NCBI GenBank assembly: GCA_964586395.1 | Contig: CAZPGP010000013.1 | Coordinates: 1-25,853 of the forward strand | Length of the DNA: 25,853 nucleotides | Direction: 5' to 3' | Origin: DATEFF01 sp964586395 | Lineage (GTDB): Bacteria > Patescibacteriota > Saccharimonadia > Saccharimonadales > EFPC-124 | Part shown: piece by piece, positions 15,291-25,842 of the stretch | How the letters are laid out: every line of letters starts with the position of its first letter | How positions within the stretch are numbered: the first letter of the stretch is position 1 | The notes under the pieces: generated by a model | What the model was told of the DNA's origin: nothing | Database searches by the model: none | Seen by the model: only the letters and a program-made list of their open reading frames with translations | Program-made: the position numbers and the translations under genes

Positions 15291-15320
15291 TTGCTCCCCT
15301 ACGGCCAAAGATGCTATATT
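15291..15320 (+). promoter_or_regulatory. Promoter of the DUF5663-like / 1339-residue protein pair
   Basis: TTGCTC (15291-15296), an 18 bp spacer, and TATATT (15315-15320), preceded by TGC, which matches an extended -10 element. Initiation near 15327 gives a leader of about 25 nt ending in AAGAGAAA before ATG 15353. Confidence 0.6.
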
Positions 15321-15352
15321 CAAACCATATAACCATAAGAGAAAAAATCTAC

Positions 15353-15661
15353 ATGCTTGAAGGAAGTGAAGCGGCTGCAAAGTTCATCGATACGCTGATA
15401 GATGCCAAACTTAATGGTGCTGAGATTGACTCAGATGTTCGCGCCACCCTGCACCGCGACCTTCGAGTCCGCCTCGAGGATCGTATTATCCACGATGTTC
15501 TGGCGCAGCTGAGCGAACAAGAACAGCTCGAGATGGAGCACTTGATTGATAGCGACCAAGTTGCTCAGGTTGAAGCCTACCTCGTCAAAAAGGGCGTCGA
15601 CATTAACCGCGTGCTGGCCGGTGCTATGACCGAGTTCCAGGCAGCTTACCTAGGGGCATAG
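15353..15661 (+). CDS. DUF5663-like small protein
   Basis: A 102-residue hydrophilic helical protein. The pattern of a helix ending in FIDTLIDAKL, then DSDVRATLHRDLRVRLEDRI, and a C-terminal MTEFQAAYLGA resembles the DUF5663 proteins I recall from Patescibacteria; that assignment is from memory. No membrane segment or catalytic motif is seen. The frame is open from 15248, but the promoter lies inside that extension, so ATG 15353 is chosen. It is separated by 4 nt from the large acidic protein, so they are cotranscribed and may act together at the membrane. Confidence 0.75.
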   Translation: MLEGSEAAAKFIDTLIDAKLNGAEIDSDVRATLHRDLRVRLEDRIIHDVLAQLSEQEQLEMEHLIDSDQVAQVEAYLVKKGVDINRVLAGAMTEFQAAYLGA

Positions 15662-15665
15662 GTCT

Positions 15666-18600
15666 ATGGCAGGTATGGAAGGCGGTCCCGGCGGCGGAGC
15701 AGGCACTGGCACTGCTGAACATCCAGACGATACTCATGAACCGACACCGGGAGAAGGTGTCCCAACACCAGAGGCGAGCGCTGACTCCGATCCGCTTCGA
15801 GTCGTGCTTGCCAGCTTAGACCAAAACGTCGACGCATTCGCTCGGGAGGCTGCTCACGAGAAGTTGGCCAAGAAGCACGAAGGTGGTTTCTGGAAGCGTA
15901 TTGCTAAGTCTGCCTGGCAGGGCATGACCCGTGAATACAAGCTTGTAGAGGCCACCGAAGAAGCCCGGGCCGAGATCCACGAGAACGAGAATCTCCTCCA
16001 CCATCACGGCAAGAGTGATGCTAAGTGGCGTGAAGCTGTCGTGAATCGTTATGGATCCGAGTACGCCGAGCACTTGATTCACGAGGGCGAGTCCTTCAAG
16101 GTTTTGAATGCCGAGGAGGCCGCCAAGGATCCCAAGGCTGAACGTATCTTTAATGATATTCAAGAGCTCATGCGCAAGGTTGCCCGCGGCGAAGTTGCCG
16201 ACGATGCCAGCCTCGACATGATGGAAGAGCGCATGGCTGAAGCCTGGAAGGAAGACGAAGTCTCCCAGGAATTTATTGGTGAAGGTCGCCTCCTGGCAAA
16301 GAACATTGGCGCAAAGGCTCGCCAGCTCGAAGGCATGATAAATAGCGCCGAAGGTCTGAGCGATGTTGAGCGTGCTGAACTGCTCGAGGAGCACCTGGCT
16401 AAGCTGGAAATCGCAACCGGTGAAGCTCGTGTCGGTTCCCGCACAGAAGTCGACAGTACCCTCTCGGAGCGTTTGGGCGAGAAGCTTCGTAATGTGCCAT
16501 TTGTGAGTGAAGGCCGTATCGCTGCCGTAACCTCCGCTCTCGGAAACGAGACAGTGGTTGCCGCTATGGTTAGCGGTGCCCTCCTTGCTGGTAAGCGTGC
16601 GTTTAGTGCTGCCGGGCAAATTATTGGACCAGGTGTTGCCGCTGGTATTCTTGCGGGTATCCGTGAGCGTCGGGCACTGAAGGACGAGCGCAATTTGATG
16701 CAGCGACGCGCTGATGCCGGTCTAGAAGTTGACCCAACCAATAAAGCTCAGGTTGAGTTGGATAACGCTATGTACGAGACACTTTCTGCGAACGAGCTTA
16801 TATCAGAGCTAGGTGGCCTCTACAACGAAGACGGTGAGCTTAATGTCGGCACCCGCGAAGAGATGGACAGGGCTATTCAGCTGCAGGCGCAGATTCGCGC
16901 TCGTATCCAGACGAGCGACCGCACCGGTGCTCGTCTGATTAGCTTTGGGTCGGATGTGGAAGAGATGGAATCTCGCCGCTTTGACCTCGACCTTGCTATG
17001 GCCAAGCTGGATACGGACATGAGCAAGATGTTCGAGAACCCTGTAGCCAAGGCTATGCTGGACATTACGCCAGAAGAGAATTTCGAGGACTTGCTGGAAG
17101 CGCAAAAGAGTATCGCCATCGGTATGCTCGAGGGCGAGATGCAAACACAGGATCGTGTCTTCAACAAGCTGATGACCAAGCGCGTCCTGAAGCGTGCGTT
17201 GACAGCGATGTTTATGGGTGCGGCAATTGGTTATGTTGCCAATGAGGCATCCGATCTAGCGGGGAAAGCTTACGATAAGGTCAAGGATTGGGTTAGCGAC
17301 TTCGTCGATAACAACACAGGGGCTATGCCTGATGTCGAACTCGCAGGCTACGAAACCGAGGGCGACATCCCGACTGGTGTTGGTGGAGGCGGTGACGTCC
17401 CCGCTGGCGTGGGCGTTGATGGTCTTCCGACTGGCGTCGGGACTGAAGACGTGCCAAAGGGCGTTGGCGTTGATGGCCGGCCAACGGGCGTCGGAAGCTC
17501 CAATACTACCCCGACTGGTGTGGGCACTGATGCTAACGGTGCGCCAAAGGGTGTCGGTGTCAACGACGTGCCAAGCGGTGTTGGTGTTGGCGAGAACGGC
17601 CTTCCCACAAGTGTTGGCGTGGATGCGTCAGGTGACGTTCTGCCAGGTGGCGTTGGTGCGCCAGAGACCGTTGACTTCGGCGAGGCTGAACCACTGACCG
17701 ATACCTCCAAGATTACGCTGCCCGAAGGCTACAAGGCGGAAGTTGAAGGTAGTACGGTCACCATCACTACTCCTGATGGTAAAGAGATCCCAGGCCTAAC
17801 CCTGGAGAAGGACGGCCGGTTCTCTCCAGATTCACTCAAGATCCTCCAGAATAACGGCTACAGCATCGCGCACAACGAAGGCATGGTCCCGGGCGAACCT
17901 AAGCTTACAAGGACTGAGGTGGCCCCTACCGAATTCGTGAAACAGAATAGCGGCGATATGAAGAAAATTCACATCACCAAGTGGTTCGACAACGATACAT
18001 CCCGTTACGACCTCAACGAGCTCGGCCTTCAGAACAAGATGGATTCGAGCGGCAACATCATCATCTCTATAAAGGGCATGACAGCTGGTGGTTCATTCCA
18101 CGGTGCGAGTGGCGTCAATTGGGAGGAAGCGGCCAAGGACGGTCACATGAAGGTCTACCTGTCAGCTTCCGAGGGTACGCAGGCTCAAGCTTTCGAAGTG
18201 CAGTTTAAGCCTGACGGCACTGCTGTTATCGATAAGGATAGCAATGCGCGTGCTTTGTTCGACAAGGACGGTAAGTTTATCGGTGGATTCCAGCAGGCTG
18301 CGCTTAACGGTGGCAAGGGGCCAGACGGCTCCGAAAACATCGCAGTACTGTCGACTGTGGTCGGCGAGGGCAATCCCGCTACGCTTACGAGCACTACCGA
18401 GACGCCAACTTGGGACACGGTTCATCACTACACTGTCTTCCAGACGCAGCCTACATCGACTACTACGACGCTTCCGCCGCCAACTAACGTTGTGCCGACT
18501 CCTGTCTTTACGACACGCCGAACTTTGGGCGAAGCCGAGGAGCCCGCACCTGATCCAGCTTCGGGCGACACAGATCCGACTGACACCGATACTGACACGC

Positions 18601-19685
18601 CCGAGGCAGATCCTACGTCAACTACGGGCAACACTGATACTTCGGGTACTGATACCGACACCGATACGGACACAGACGCCGAGGCTGGCGCTGGCACAGC
18701 TGGTGACGCAGAGACAGGCGACACTGACGATGCCGAAGCTACTGACGCAGGCGATTCCGAAACCGCGGAAGATGACGAAGAGGCTACGACGACATCTGGT
18801 GAGGATGACGAGACCGAAACCGGCGGTGCAGAAACGGATACCGAAGACGAAGCAGATGCTTCTACTTCCGGAGGATCGACTACTGACGATGACACGTCAA
18901 CTTCTGGCGACACCGGCACTGGCTCATCTGACGGTGGCCCAGATGCTGCTGAGGGCGAAGAGGCAGAAACGCCTGAGCCAGAAGCCGAGCCTGAAGCTGA
19001 AGAAGAACCTGAAACTCCTGAACCAGAAACGGCAGAAGAAGCCAATCAGAAGTTCATGGACGGGCTCGATGGCGAAACATTAAGCTTCCCATCAGGATAC
19101 GACTTCCCTGGTATGCCGAAGGCGTTTGACCAGCGAGAGCGTAAACTGGCGGCACGATACATCAGACAGGCCGAGGCAAGTCTGGGCGGCGATGACAAGT
19201 CGGCAGTCGTGGCGCTCGCCGCACAGCTGATGGCCAATGATGCGGCAACCGCAACCGGTGATGTTGCTGCGCTTTACGCGAATACAAGCAACCTTCTGCA
19301 GCGTTCGGCCGAGCAGACACAGCGCCAATCCGAGCGTAACAATACCGCCGGTGAAGGTGCTGAGTTCCTGGATGATTTGGACTCAGAGGCAGGATCGTTC
19401 CCCTTCGGCTATTCGATTAAAGCAGATAACTACAGCCCAAGAGCGCAGAAGCTTGTTGCTCGAGTATACCGCGAAGCGCTTAGCCAGATCGCAAGTGAGC
19501 GTGGGCCGCTCCCCGATCAGTATGCCGACCCAGCGGGCTACAAGAAATACATGAAGGTAGTGTTTAGGCGTGCCCAGCGAATGACGCACACCGATCAGTA
19601 CAATAACCTGAGCGATGACCAGAAGTCGCTATTCGAAGAAGCAGTAAAAGCGTTCTCTGCTGCTCAGTCGTACTACACCAAGTAG
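15666..19685 (+). CDS. Giant acidic membrane protein with PxGVG repeats
   Basis: A 1339-residue protein of unknown function. Parts in order: a Gly-rich start; a long charged helical region (about 40-290, coiled-coil-like); a hydrophobic patch (about 296-332); more charged helix; a stronger membrane segment (about 511-530, TAMFMGAAIGYVANEASDLAG); ten PxGVG units (about 569-664); a beta-rich domain (about 685-930); an Asp/Thr/Glu/Ser low-complexity linker (about 955-1128); and two related C-terminal copies 104 residues apart, FMDGLDGETLSFPSGY (1130) and FLDDLDSEAGSFPFGY (1234). There is no signal peptide and no LPXTG motif. If the single strong helix at 511-530 spans the membrane, the first third is cytoplasmic and the repeats and tail are outside. 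A surface adhesion or host-contact role is a guess. AGGGG lies about 10 nt before ATG 15666. Confidence 0.85.
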   Translation: MAGMEGGPGGGAGTGTAEHPDDTHEPTPGEGVPTPEASADSDPLRVVLASLDQNVDAFAREAAHEKLAKKHEGGFWKRIAKSAWQGMTREYKLVEATEEARAEIHENENLLHHHGKSDAKWREAVVNRYGSEYAEHLIHEGESFKVLNAEEAAKDPKAERIFNDIQELMRKVARGEVADDASLDMMEERMAEAWKEDEVSQEFIGEGRLLAKNIGAKARQLEGMINSAEGLSDVERAELLEEHLAKLEIATGEARVGSRTEVDSTLSERLGEKLRNVPFVSEGRIAAVTSALGNETVVAAMVSGALLAGKRAFSAAGQIIGPGVAAGILAGIRERRALKDERNLMQRRADAGLEVDPTNKAQVELDNAMYETLSANELISELGGLYNEDGELNVGTREEMDRAIQLQAQIRARIQTSDRTGARLISFGSDVEEMESRRFDLDLAMAKLDTDMSKMFENPVAKAMLDITPEENFEDLLEAQKSIAIGMLEGEMQTQDRVFNKLMTKRVLKRALTAMFMGAAIGYVANEASDLAGKAYDKVKDWVSDFVDNNTGAMPDVELAGYETEGDIPTGVGGGGDVPAGVGVDGLPTGVGTEDVPKGVGVDGRPTGVGSSNTTPTGVGTDANGAPKGVGVNDVPSGVGVGENGLPTSVGVDASGDVLPGGVGAPETVDFGEAEPLTDTSKITLPEGYKAEVEGSTVTITTPDGKEIPGLTLEKDGRFSPDSLKILQNNGYSIAHNEGMVPGEPKLTRTEVAPTEFVKQNSGDMKKIHITKWFDNDTSRYDLNELGLQNKMDSSGNIIISIKGMTAGGSFHGASGVNWEEAAKDGHMKVYLSASEGTQAQAFEVQFKPDGTAVIDKDSNARALFDKDGKFIGGFQQAALNGGKGPDGSENIAVLSTVVGEGNPATLTSTTETPTWDTVHHYTVFQTQPTSTTTTLPPPTNVVPTPVFTTRRTLGEAEEPAPDPASGDTDPTDTDTDTPEADPTSTTGNTDTSGTDTDTDTDTDAEAGAGTAGDAETGDTDDAEATDAGDSETAEDDEEATTTSGEDDETETGGAETDTEDEADASTSGGSTTDDDTSTSGDTGTGSSDGGPDAAEGEEAETPEPEAEPEAEEEPETPEPETAEEANQKFMDGLDGETLSFPSGYDFPGMPKAFDQRERKLAARYIRQAEASLGGDDKSAVVALAAQLMANDAATATGDVAALYANTSNLLQRSAEQTQRQSERNNTAGEGAEFLDDLDSEAGSFPFGYSIKADNYSPRAQKLVARVYREALSQIASERGPLPDQYADPAGYKKYMKVVFRRAQRMTHTDQYNNLSDDQKSLFEEAVKAFSAAQSYYTK
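17365..17660 (+). repeat. Degenerate tandem repeat encoding PxGVG units
   Basis: About ten copies of a unit of 8-13 codons with core P-x-G-V-G, variants including PTGVGVDG, PKGVGVND, PSGVGVGENG and PTSVGVDASG. The period varies and codons differ between copies, so the protein pattern is conserved more than the DNA. This is a likely flexible spacer or ligand-binding repeat in the large protein. Confidence 0.85.
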
Positions 19686-19722
19686 TCGTTTCGACTGATA
19701 GATAAGTTCAAAAATCGTACGC

Positions 19723-19764
19723 CTGGCGCGACACTCGGACCCGGATGGGTCGAGGACGCGCCAG
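19723..19764. terminator. Large interrupted-stem hairpin between convergent genes
   Basis: CTGGCGCG (19723-19730) pairs with CGCGCCAG (19757-19764). Inside, CTCG/CGAG and ACCC/GGGT pair around the loop GGAT with one bulged G. It lies 37 nt past the stop of the 1339-residue gene and 27 nt past the stop of the minus-strand gene. On the minus strand a TTTTT tract follows about 8 nt later; on the plus strand none does. It likely terminates minus transcripts, possibly both. Confidence 0.65.
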
Positions 19765-19791
19765 ACTATGGGCGAGATTGGGTCTAGACGG

Positions 19792-19977
19792 CTACCGCCG
19801 CTGGCGGTTTTCGTAGGCCGCGACCTCGCGTGCAACCTCTGATTGGATCGGGACCCACGGCATGTCGAGGATGGCCTTGACGTTACGCAGGTCCTGGTCG
19901 ACGAAGGTCTCGCCGCTTTCCAGCAGGGCCTTGATGTCTGCGACAGTGCGCAGGTTGTGGTTGGCGGCTTCAGCCAT
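19792..19977 (-). CDS. Small orphan protein
   Basis: A 61-residue hydrophilic protein, family not recognised. It contains an alternating helical pattern (TVADIKALLESGETFVDQDL, RNVKAILDMPWVPIQSEVAR) and ends in basic residues. ATG 19977 has a strong GGAGGTAA ribosome site 9 nt upstream, which with the downstream hairpin and upstream -10 box supports a real gene. It is last in the minus-strand run after the helicase and the 73-residue protein. Confidence 0.7.
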   Translation of the reverse strand: MAEAANHNLRTVADIKALLESGETFVDQDLRNVKAILDMPWVPIQSEVAREVAAYENRQRR

Positions 19978-20022
19978 GACTAATTACCTCCGGGTGATGA
20001 GCCGGTTTGCCTACGGTCGTAT

Positions 20023-20028
20023 ACTATA
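20023..20028 (-). promoter_or_regulatory. -10 box before the 61-residue gene
   Basis: TATAGT on the minus strand inside an AT-rich stretch (20023-20045) that contrasts with the GC-rich genes on either side. Initiation near 20015 leaves a leader of about 38 nt containing the strong ribosome site. No clear -35 element is seen. Confidence 0.45.
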
Positions 20029-20045
20029 CAATAAATAATTTCATT

Positions 20046-20267
20046 TTACGAGCTTGCAGCTAACTGTTGCTCGCCGGTATCAGTTGGTCGTGGTTTCGGT
20101 TCGGAGTCATGACTGGCTACAACGGCGACGCCGCCCAGTCGACGTTGCGTAGCGCGCAACGCATCGAGCGTTCGTTTCTGGCTGCGCTCGGTTCCGTCGC
20201 GCATTTCAATCTCGTACGCTCGCAGTGCGGCGGCGATTTCCGGATTCATTGGTTCGTGTTCGGGCAT
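20046..20267 (-). CDS. Small charged orphan protein
   Basis: A 73-residue hydrophilic protein, family not recognised. It has a helical first half (PEIAAALRAYEIEMRDGTER, SQKRTLDALRATQRRLGG) and a disordered, Pro/Thr-rich tail. AAGGA lies about 10 nt before ATG 20267. It follows the helicase stop by 35 nt on the same strand and may be cotranscribed, but nothing in it suggests a nucleic acid repair role. The composition is GC-rich. Moderately confident as a gene. Confidence 0.6.
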   Translation of the reverse strand: MPEHEPMNPEIAAALRAYEIEMRDGTERSQKRTLDALRATQRRLGGVAVVASHDSEPKPRPTDTGEQQLAASS

Positions 20268-20302
20268 GTTGGCGCAGTCCTTACGCCCACACTATATCAA
20301 TG

Positions 20303-23653
<3,351 letters not shown>

Positions 23654-23691
23654 GGTATGCCTCGGTTATGAACTGACGCGGTTACCTTACT

Positions 23692-23697
23692 AGTATA
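23692..23697 (-). promoter_or_regulatory. -10 box for the helicase gene
   Basis: TATACT on the minus strand, 38 nt before the GTG start, with a weak -35 candidate TGATCT at a 17 bp spacing. The leader would carry the GAGG ribosome site. Confidence 0.5.
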
Positions 23698-23740
23698 CCT
23701 CAGGCTACGCAGCGAGATCATAATTTTTGACAAATTTAAG

Positions 23741-23758
23741 GGGCGCCAAGGGGCGCCC
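23741..23758. repeat. GC hairpin from a doubled GGGCGCC unit
   Basis: GGGCGCC and GGCGCCC pair (7 bp) around the loop AAGG; the same bases also read as a direct repeat of GGGGCGCC. It lies beside the helicase promoter in the 262 bp gap between genes (23654-23915). Between it and the next hairpins (23759-23836) I see no gene or other clear signal. Confidence 0.5.
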
Positions 23759-23836
23759 ATAAAGTGTTGCATTACTGCGGGTACTACGCGGGCGCATTGC
23801 TCGTGGTCCGTCACAGTCTTGCTCCATGTCGTATGT

Positions 23837-23895
23837 CGGCCCGAGGGCCGCAATCTCACCAAAGCCCCTAAGGGCGCATGCGCTCTGCCAAGAGC
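23837..23895. terminator. Cluster of four small GC-rich hairpins
   Basis: CGGCCC-GA-GGGCCG (23837-23850), GCCC-CTAA-GGGC (23864-23875), palindrome GCGCATGCGC (23874-23883) and GCTCT-GCCA-AGAGC (23882-23895), partly overlapping. They follow the stop of the minus-strand 215-residue gene by about 20 nt, and TTT follows the second hairpin on the minus strand. Probably a terminator or transcript-protecting region. Confidence 0.5.
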
Positions 23896-23915
23896 GAGGT
23901 CTAGCTAGAGGAAAA

Positions 23916-24563
23916 TTAGCGCCGCCCCTCCCTGAATTCCAGGCTGATACCGGTCACGTACGTCTGCACGTACTTGTGGTCGGCTTCCAGCTTGAAGCTC
24001 AGGATCCACCCGTTCCCGTCCTGCTCGCCGTCGATGCGATAGGTTGAGGCCCAGTCGCTGTCGCGCTGGATCGGGTAGAAGTTGTGGGTTGCCCGCGATG
24101 CGACCATTGCGTCTTCCAGCAATCGTCGAACGCCAGCAGCGCCGTCAAGGCGCCATGCGTATTCCCCGTCGTACGGCTGTGGGGCCGGAACATAGACTTC
24201 CTCGATGACGCCGTTGCCGTTGCCGCTAAGCTTGGCAAGTTCAACCCAGGTCTGCGGCTGCATGACCTCGAGTTCGTCATCGTAGGTGTACTGCTCGACC
24301 TTTTCCCGGAAGAGGAAGATGCGGATGTTGAATCCGTACTTGTCCTCGTTCTTCCAGTACACCCGCCAGGTTTCGAAGTTCTCTTCGTAACCCCAGGAGG
24401 TGTAGGCCAGAATCCAGCGAAGCGCCAAGACGAGCCGGTAGGCCGTCTCGGGCAGGAAGACCTCGCCACGCTCCCGCTCTTCGGGGTAGACGCACCACTC
24501 CAGTTCGGAGGGAACGCCTGCCAGGTTGAAGGGCTTGAGCTCGAGGTCTTTCAGGTCAGTCAT
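23916..24563 (-). CDS. Orphan soluble protein
   Basis: A 215-residue acidic, aromatic-rich protein with no membrane segment or signal peptide, family not recognised. Trp and Tyr are frequent (LVLALRWILAYTSWGYEENF, TWRVYWKNEDKYGF), and the pattern of alternating strands (IRIFLFREKVEQYTYDDELE; GWILSFKLEADHKYVQTYVT) suggests a beta-rich fold, perhaps binding a ligand, though no catalytic residues stand out. ATG 24563 is chosen over an upstream in-frame start at 24620 because AAGGAG lies 5 nt before it. GC-rich third positions set it apart from its neighbours. It has its own AT-rich promoter and is followed by the hairpin cluster. Confidence 0.75.
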   Translation of the reverse strand: MTDLKDLELKPFNLAGVPSELEWCVYPEERERGEVFLPETAYRLVLALRWILAYTSWGYEENFETWRVYWKNEDKYGFNIRIFLFREKVEQYTYDDELEVMQPQTWVELAKLSGNGNGVIEEVYVPAPQPYDGEYAWRLDGAAGVRRLLEDAMVASRATHNFYPIQRDSDWASTYRIDGEQDGNGWILSFKLEADHKYVQTYVTGISLEFREGRR

Positions 24564-24610
24564 GACCACTCCTTTGATGCGCCGCCGAGCGACTCCCAGC
24601 GGATTTGCAT

Positions 24611-24639
24611 AAAATAACATAAAACGATCAAAAAATCAA
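24611..24639 (-). promoter_or_regulatory. Promoter of the 215-residue orphan gene
   Basis: On the minus strand TTGATT (24634-24639), a 17 bp spacer, and TATTTT (24611-24616) preceded by TGT, an extended -10 element. The region is markedly AT-rich against the GC-rich gene it serves. Confidence 0.55.
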
Positions 24640-24659
24640 TGTCTTCTCTCTGCTAATGC

Positions 24660-24687
24660 TTGGATCTACCTCAGTTGGAGGTACAAT
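24660..24687 (+). promoter_or_regulatory. Leaderless promoter of the 159-residue gene
   Basis: TTGGAT (24660-24665), a 16 bp spacer, and TACAAT (24682-24687), followed by seven bases and ATG 24695. Transcription should begin at or next to the start codon; the GAGG between box and ATG is too close (2 nt) to be a normal ribosome site. Confidence 0.6.
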
Positions 24688-24694
24688 AGAGGTA

Positions 24695-25174
24695 ATGACC
24701 GACGAACTCTACGACGACATCACCATTGAACGGGCTATCGAGGCTTCCTTCGGGCTGAAGTTGGACATTCATGATGTGATCGTTCGTCAGGCTCCGACCA
24801 GCTATACCTCTACGGCGACGGTTTTCCGCTCGTCGCCAAATAACCTGTATGTTTTTATCCAGTCGCAGAGCAAGCTGCTACTGGCTGATGTTCGCAAGAT
24901 GATCCGCGCCATGAACATTGATGCCGAAGACTTTGTGCCGCCACACGGTGATAAGGATTATTTCAAACGCATCGGCGAGGAGAAATTTAAACTTATCTTC
25001 CCCGGCAAGCACATTATGAGCGATGATGACACGCGTTATTATCAGACGCTTGCACCCTACAGCCCAGCCCTCGTTCGGGTTGAGCGGGTTAAGGGTGAAA
25101 TTCGCGCTTTCCACTTCGAGAGTAAGTCGTGGCGAAAGATTAAGGACTATTCCTTCAGCAAGATAAACTTGTAA
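24695..25174 (+). CDS. Conserved-looking hypothetical protein
   Basis: A 159-residue soluble protein of mixed alpha/beta character, function not recognised. It begins acidic (MTDELYDDITIERAIEASFG), contains TSTATVFRSSPNNLYVFIQS and a Lys-rich middle (DKDYFKRIGEEKFKLIFPGK), and ends in a basic aromatic segment (SWRKIKDYSFSKINL). There are no cysteines or membrane segments. The frame is open from 24656, but the promoter occupies that part, so ATG 24695 is preferred. Codon use and composition match the core genes of the window, unlike the GC-rich genes on both sides, so it may belong to the resident genome. Confidence 0.75.
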   Translation: MTDELYDDITIERAIEASFGLKLDIHDVIVRQAPTSYTSTATVFRSSPNNLYVFIQSQSKLLLADVRKMIRAMNIDAEDFVPPHGDKDYFKRIGEEKFKLIFPGKHIMSDDDTRYYQTLAPYSPALVRVERVKGEIRAFHFESKSWRKIKDYSFSKINL

Positions 25175-25187
25175 AATTGCAAAATTA

Positions 25188-25216
25188 TTGTATTTAATAC
25201 ACTTTCGGTGTAGAAT
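25188..25216 (+). promoter_or_regulatory. Promoter of the GC-rich membrane protein gene
   Basis: TTGTAT (25188-25193), a 17 bp spacer, and TAGAAT (25211-25216), in AT-rich DNA just after the stop of the preceding gene. The leader of about 50 nt ends in GGGAG, 8 nt before ATG 25272. Confidence 0.65.
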
Positions 25217-25271
25217 GTGTCTCATGCCCTGAAAAGGGAACCACAACCCCGAGTAGTTGGGAGCAAGTCAA

Positions 25272-25727
25272 ATGAGCGCTTCGGGAACCTCGGTCGTCAT
25301 GCAGCCGCGTGGCGGTCGAACCCTGGACATCGCGTCGGCCCTCGGCGTGGCTGTCATCCTGGTGCACGCCGCCATCAACCTCGTGATGTTGCTCGGCGGG
25401 TTCGGCCAGCGGACGACCTCGTCCAGCGGCGTCGGCGTCGCCTCCGGCATCGTCTTCGCGGTCATCCTGGCCGCGTACCTGATGGTGGTCATGCGGGCCC
25501 CGAACGGGCCGCGCTGGGCGTACTTCGGCTTCCTCGCCGTCGTCCTGGGCGTGTCCTTCGCCACCGCGCTGAACATGTCGAGCGACGCGCAGGCCGGCCA
25601 GCAGGCGAGCAACGCCGGCAGCACCAGCATCGTCGGCTTCCTGGTCGTCTCGGCCATGATCTGCGGGCCGCTGCTCTACATGCGGCTGCGGCTGCCGCGG
25701 ATCAAGACCAAGGCTCTCCAGAGCTGA
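25272..25727 (+). CDS. Small four-helix membrane protein, very GC-rich gene
   Basis: A 151-residue integral membrane protein, family not recognised. Four hydrophobic segments are visible: ASALGVAVILVHAAINLVML, VASGIVFAVILAAYLMVVM, WAYFGFLAVVLGVSFATAL and TSIVGFLVVSAMICGPLLYM. The loop between helices 3 and 4 is rich in Ser, Ala and Gln, and the C-terminus is basic (RLRLPRIKTKALQS). ATG 25272 follows a GGGAG site; an in-frame TTG at 25257 lies too close to it. Nearly every codon ends in G or C, as in actinobacteria and quite unlike most of this window, which suggests transfer. The gene is followed by a GC tandem repeat that can fold as a terminator. Confidence 0.8.
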   Translation: MSASGTSVVMQPRGGRTLDIASALGVAVILVHAAINLVMLLGGFGQRTTSSSGVGVASGIVFAVILAAYLMVVMRAPNGPRWAYFGFLAVVLGVSFATALNMSSDAQAGQQASNAGSTSIVGFLVVSAMICGPLLYMRLRLPRIKTKALQS

Positions 25728-25744
25728 TCACCGCACTACCGTTC

Positions 25745-25776
25745 CCGGGGGCGCCCCGGGGGCGCCCCGGGGGGGG
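25745..25776. repeat. GC tandem repeat and hairpin after the membrane protein gene
   Basis: The 11 bp unit CCGGGGGCGCC occurs twice in tandem (25745-25755, 25756-25766) and a third degenerate copy becomes a run of eight G. CCCGGGG-GCG-CCCCGGG folds as a 7 bp hairpin, starting 17 nt after the stop codon, so it can also act as a terminator although no T-run follows directly. Confidence 0.65.
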
Positions 25777-25836
25777 TTGGCGACTAGGGTGCTCCAGGAC
25801 TTTTAACAGAAAATTTTTTAACAATATTTTTGGTTA

Positions 25837-25842
25837 TATAAT
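25837..25842 (+). promoter_or_regulatory. Consensus -10 box pointing out of the window
   Basis: A perfect TATAAT in a strongly AT-rich block that begins near 25800. A T-run (25814-25819) lies at the -35 distance but is not a good match. The gene it would serve starts beyond the window edge. Confidence 0.4.

Noticed and set aside
15248..15352. Longer N-terminus for the DUF5663-like protein
   Set aside because: The extension contains the extended -10 promoter, and the conserved-looking part starts at ATG 15353.
17365..17660. CRISPR array
   Set aside because: The repeats are degenerate, of variable period, in frame and inside a coding region; they encode PxGVG units.
18428..19045. 205-residue Ser/Val-rich open frame on the minus strand
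   Set aside because: Antisense shadow of the same acidic linker; no ribosome site or independent promoter noticed.
18244..19083. 279-residue plus-strand open frame inside the large acidic protein gene
   Set aside because: It is the shifted frame of the Asp/Thr/Glu low-complexity linker, giving a Leu/Arg/Thr-rich translation without domains.
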